The position numbers and the translations under genes were made by a program. 64,000 nucleotides of DNA. It comes from Agarophyton chilense. Taxonomy: Eukaryota > Rhodophyta > Florideophyceae > Gracilariales > Gracilariaceae. How positions within the stretch are numbered: position 1 is the first letter of the stretch; the number at the start of each line of letters is the position of its first letter. The DNA is taken from the NCBI GenBank assembly GCA_030374765.1, contig JARGXX010000121.1:186001-250000 (forward strand), read 5' to 3'. Of the stretch, positions 63,309 through 64,000 are shown one piece after another. A model generated the notes under the pieces. The model ran no database searches, was not told the DNA's origin, and saw only the letters and a list, made by a program, of their open reading frames with translations.

Positions 63309-64000
63309 TTAGCCGTCTGCAGGCATCTGCTCCTTGCGACGGTTCCAATACCTGATACGGAAGTGTGGGGGTATTGCGGCTGGGGGTTCGAGAGTGTCAC
63401 CTTCTGGGCCCCAGCCGTACCACCTGACGGTGTACTTCAAACCATTGTAGGTTTGCGTGTGGCCCACAAAACGTTCAACGGGAAATTCCTCTGAGGTTTG
63501 GTCCTGATCTTTCGGGGGAACGCTACCTCGAGGGTTCATGTGTTCCGAGTTGGGAGCTTCGTTTGTGGAAGCCGGGTCGGGAGCTCCGACTGTTACCGTG
63601 TGATGTTCCATTTCCATCCCTGTTAGAGGGTTGTGATCCGGATCATCCCGTTGTAGTTCATCATTCACCTCAATTGGGGTGGGGTCCTCCGAGGGTCCAG
63701 TGCGCAGAGCTACCGCTCTGGGCTCTCGGGCTGAGGTGTCCGCCCCCATGCGATGTTGAACCGTTTCAGGTGCTACCGTAATACGGTCAATTGATATCGT
63801 ATTCGGTATTCCATCTTGTTCAATCGTAACGGTGTGGTCTGATGCGTTCAATACCTTATAAGGTCCCACCGATTTGGGTAGAAGCTTCGAATTGATATCT
63901 CTGTCAATAGCTTCATCGTCCGCTTCATCACCCGGTCGTGTTCTTTTACCTGAAGGTGGGTTGTGTATGTAGACATATTTTCCCGAAGATACGGAGACCA
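63309..64000 (-). CDS. C-terminal part of Pol of element 3, chromodomain-like end
   Basis: The frame is open from the window edge (KYVYIHNPPSGKRTRPGDEA) to TGA/TAG at 63309 without a stop. It has the beta-strand part typical after gypsy integrase (KLLPKSVGPYKVLNASDHTV, IEQDGIPNTISIDRITVAPE), an acidic/Pro linker, and a chromodomain-like end (FPVERFVGHTQTYNGLKYTV, RWYGWGPEGDTLEPPAAIP) in which the usual DDTWEP reads GDTLEP. The rest of pol lies outside. No lesion is visible in this part, so the copy may be younger than element 2. Confidence 0.75.
   Translation of the reverse strand, partial: VSVSSGKYVYIHNPPSGKRTRPGDEADDEAIDRDINSKLLPKSVGPYKVLNASDHTVTIEQDGIPNTISIDRITVAPETVQHRMGADTSAREPRAVALRTGPSEDPTPIEVNDELQRDDPDHNPLTGMEMEHHTVTVGAPDPASTNEAPNSEHMNPRGSVPPKDQDQTSEEFPVERFVGHTQTYNGLKYTVRWYGWGPEGDTLEPPAAIPPHFRIRYWNRRKEQMPADG

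Larger units (their letters stand above)
61535..64000 (-). mobile_element. element 3: Ty3/gypsy chromovirus, 3' part, cut by right window edge
   Basis: Minus-strand order: end of pol with chromodomain-like domain, antisense gene, polypurine tract, 3' LTR. Flank after the LTR is GGAAG (61530-61534); the other flank is outside. Same LTR family as element 1, so it may show what element 1 lost. Confidence 0.75.

Noticed and set aside
1..64000. CRISPR arrays, bacterial operons, rRNA genes
   Set aside because: None seen; the tandem repeats present are short, without spacers, and the gene content is eukaryotic.

Overview
The window reads as nuclear DNA from a small-gene eukaryote whose genes are largely free of introns, densely packed with transposons. 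A complete 397-codon Obg-like ATPase (OLA1), a complete 876-codon secreted protein, a C2H2 zinc-finger gene and a 521-codon gene are each uninterrupted. There are no bacterial operons, no rRNA and no tRNA that I can see. The mix of uninterrupted genes and many retroelements would fit a florideophyte red alga such as Chondrus, but that placement is inference, not something the sequence proves.

Layout. 0-3.7 kb: a Helitron on the minus strand, running off the left edge, with one in-frame stop and one frameshift. 4.5-5.6 kb: a decayed unidentified gene. 6.0-7.3 kb: a complete but dead Tc1-type (DD34E) element with nested terminal repeats and TA flanks. 8.2-9.0 kb: a decayed NUDT22-like Nudix gene. 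10.5-11.7 kb: a decayed gene with WD40-like segments. 12.5-14.5 kb: further decayed reading frames. 14.5-19.6 kb: two divergent decayed genes, a charged zinc-knuckle protein and a tnp2/Plavaka-type transposase, probably one DNA transposon. 20-25.3 kb: gene debris, a repeated GTACGCCA motif and a piggyBac-type transposase fragment. 26.2-31.3 kb: a nearly intact tyrosine-recombinase (DIRS-like) retrotransposon: ORF1, RT-RNase H, overlapping recombinase.

31.9-38 kb holds the 521-codon gene and the C2H2 gene, then the first copy of a MITE. 38.5-43.3 kb is the 5' part of an LTR retrotransposon (element 1), whose LTR carries a hairpin-rich 716-bp insert and which has a SANT-like coiled-coil frame after gag. 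43.3-54.0 kb is a complete but inactivated Ty3/gypsy chromovirus (element 2) with two LTRs, gag, protease, RT, RNase H, integrase and chromodomain. 55.4-60.0 kb holds OLA1 and the secreted protein, convergent. 60.5-61.1 kb is a second MITE copy abutting a fragment duplicated from the secreted-protein gene. 61.5-64 kb is the 3' part of a chromovirus (element 3) on the minus strand, with the same LTR family as element 1.

The most notable observation is that both chromoviruses with a visible 3' end carry a gene in antisense orientation between pol and the 3' LTR, tail to tail with the chromodomain end of pol. In element 2 it is a former ~548-codon frame with three stops; in element 3 it is an intact 165-codon frame. 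Host genes in the window are few; most of the rest is transposons or gene remnants at different stages of decay.
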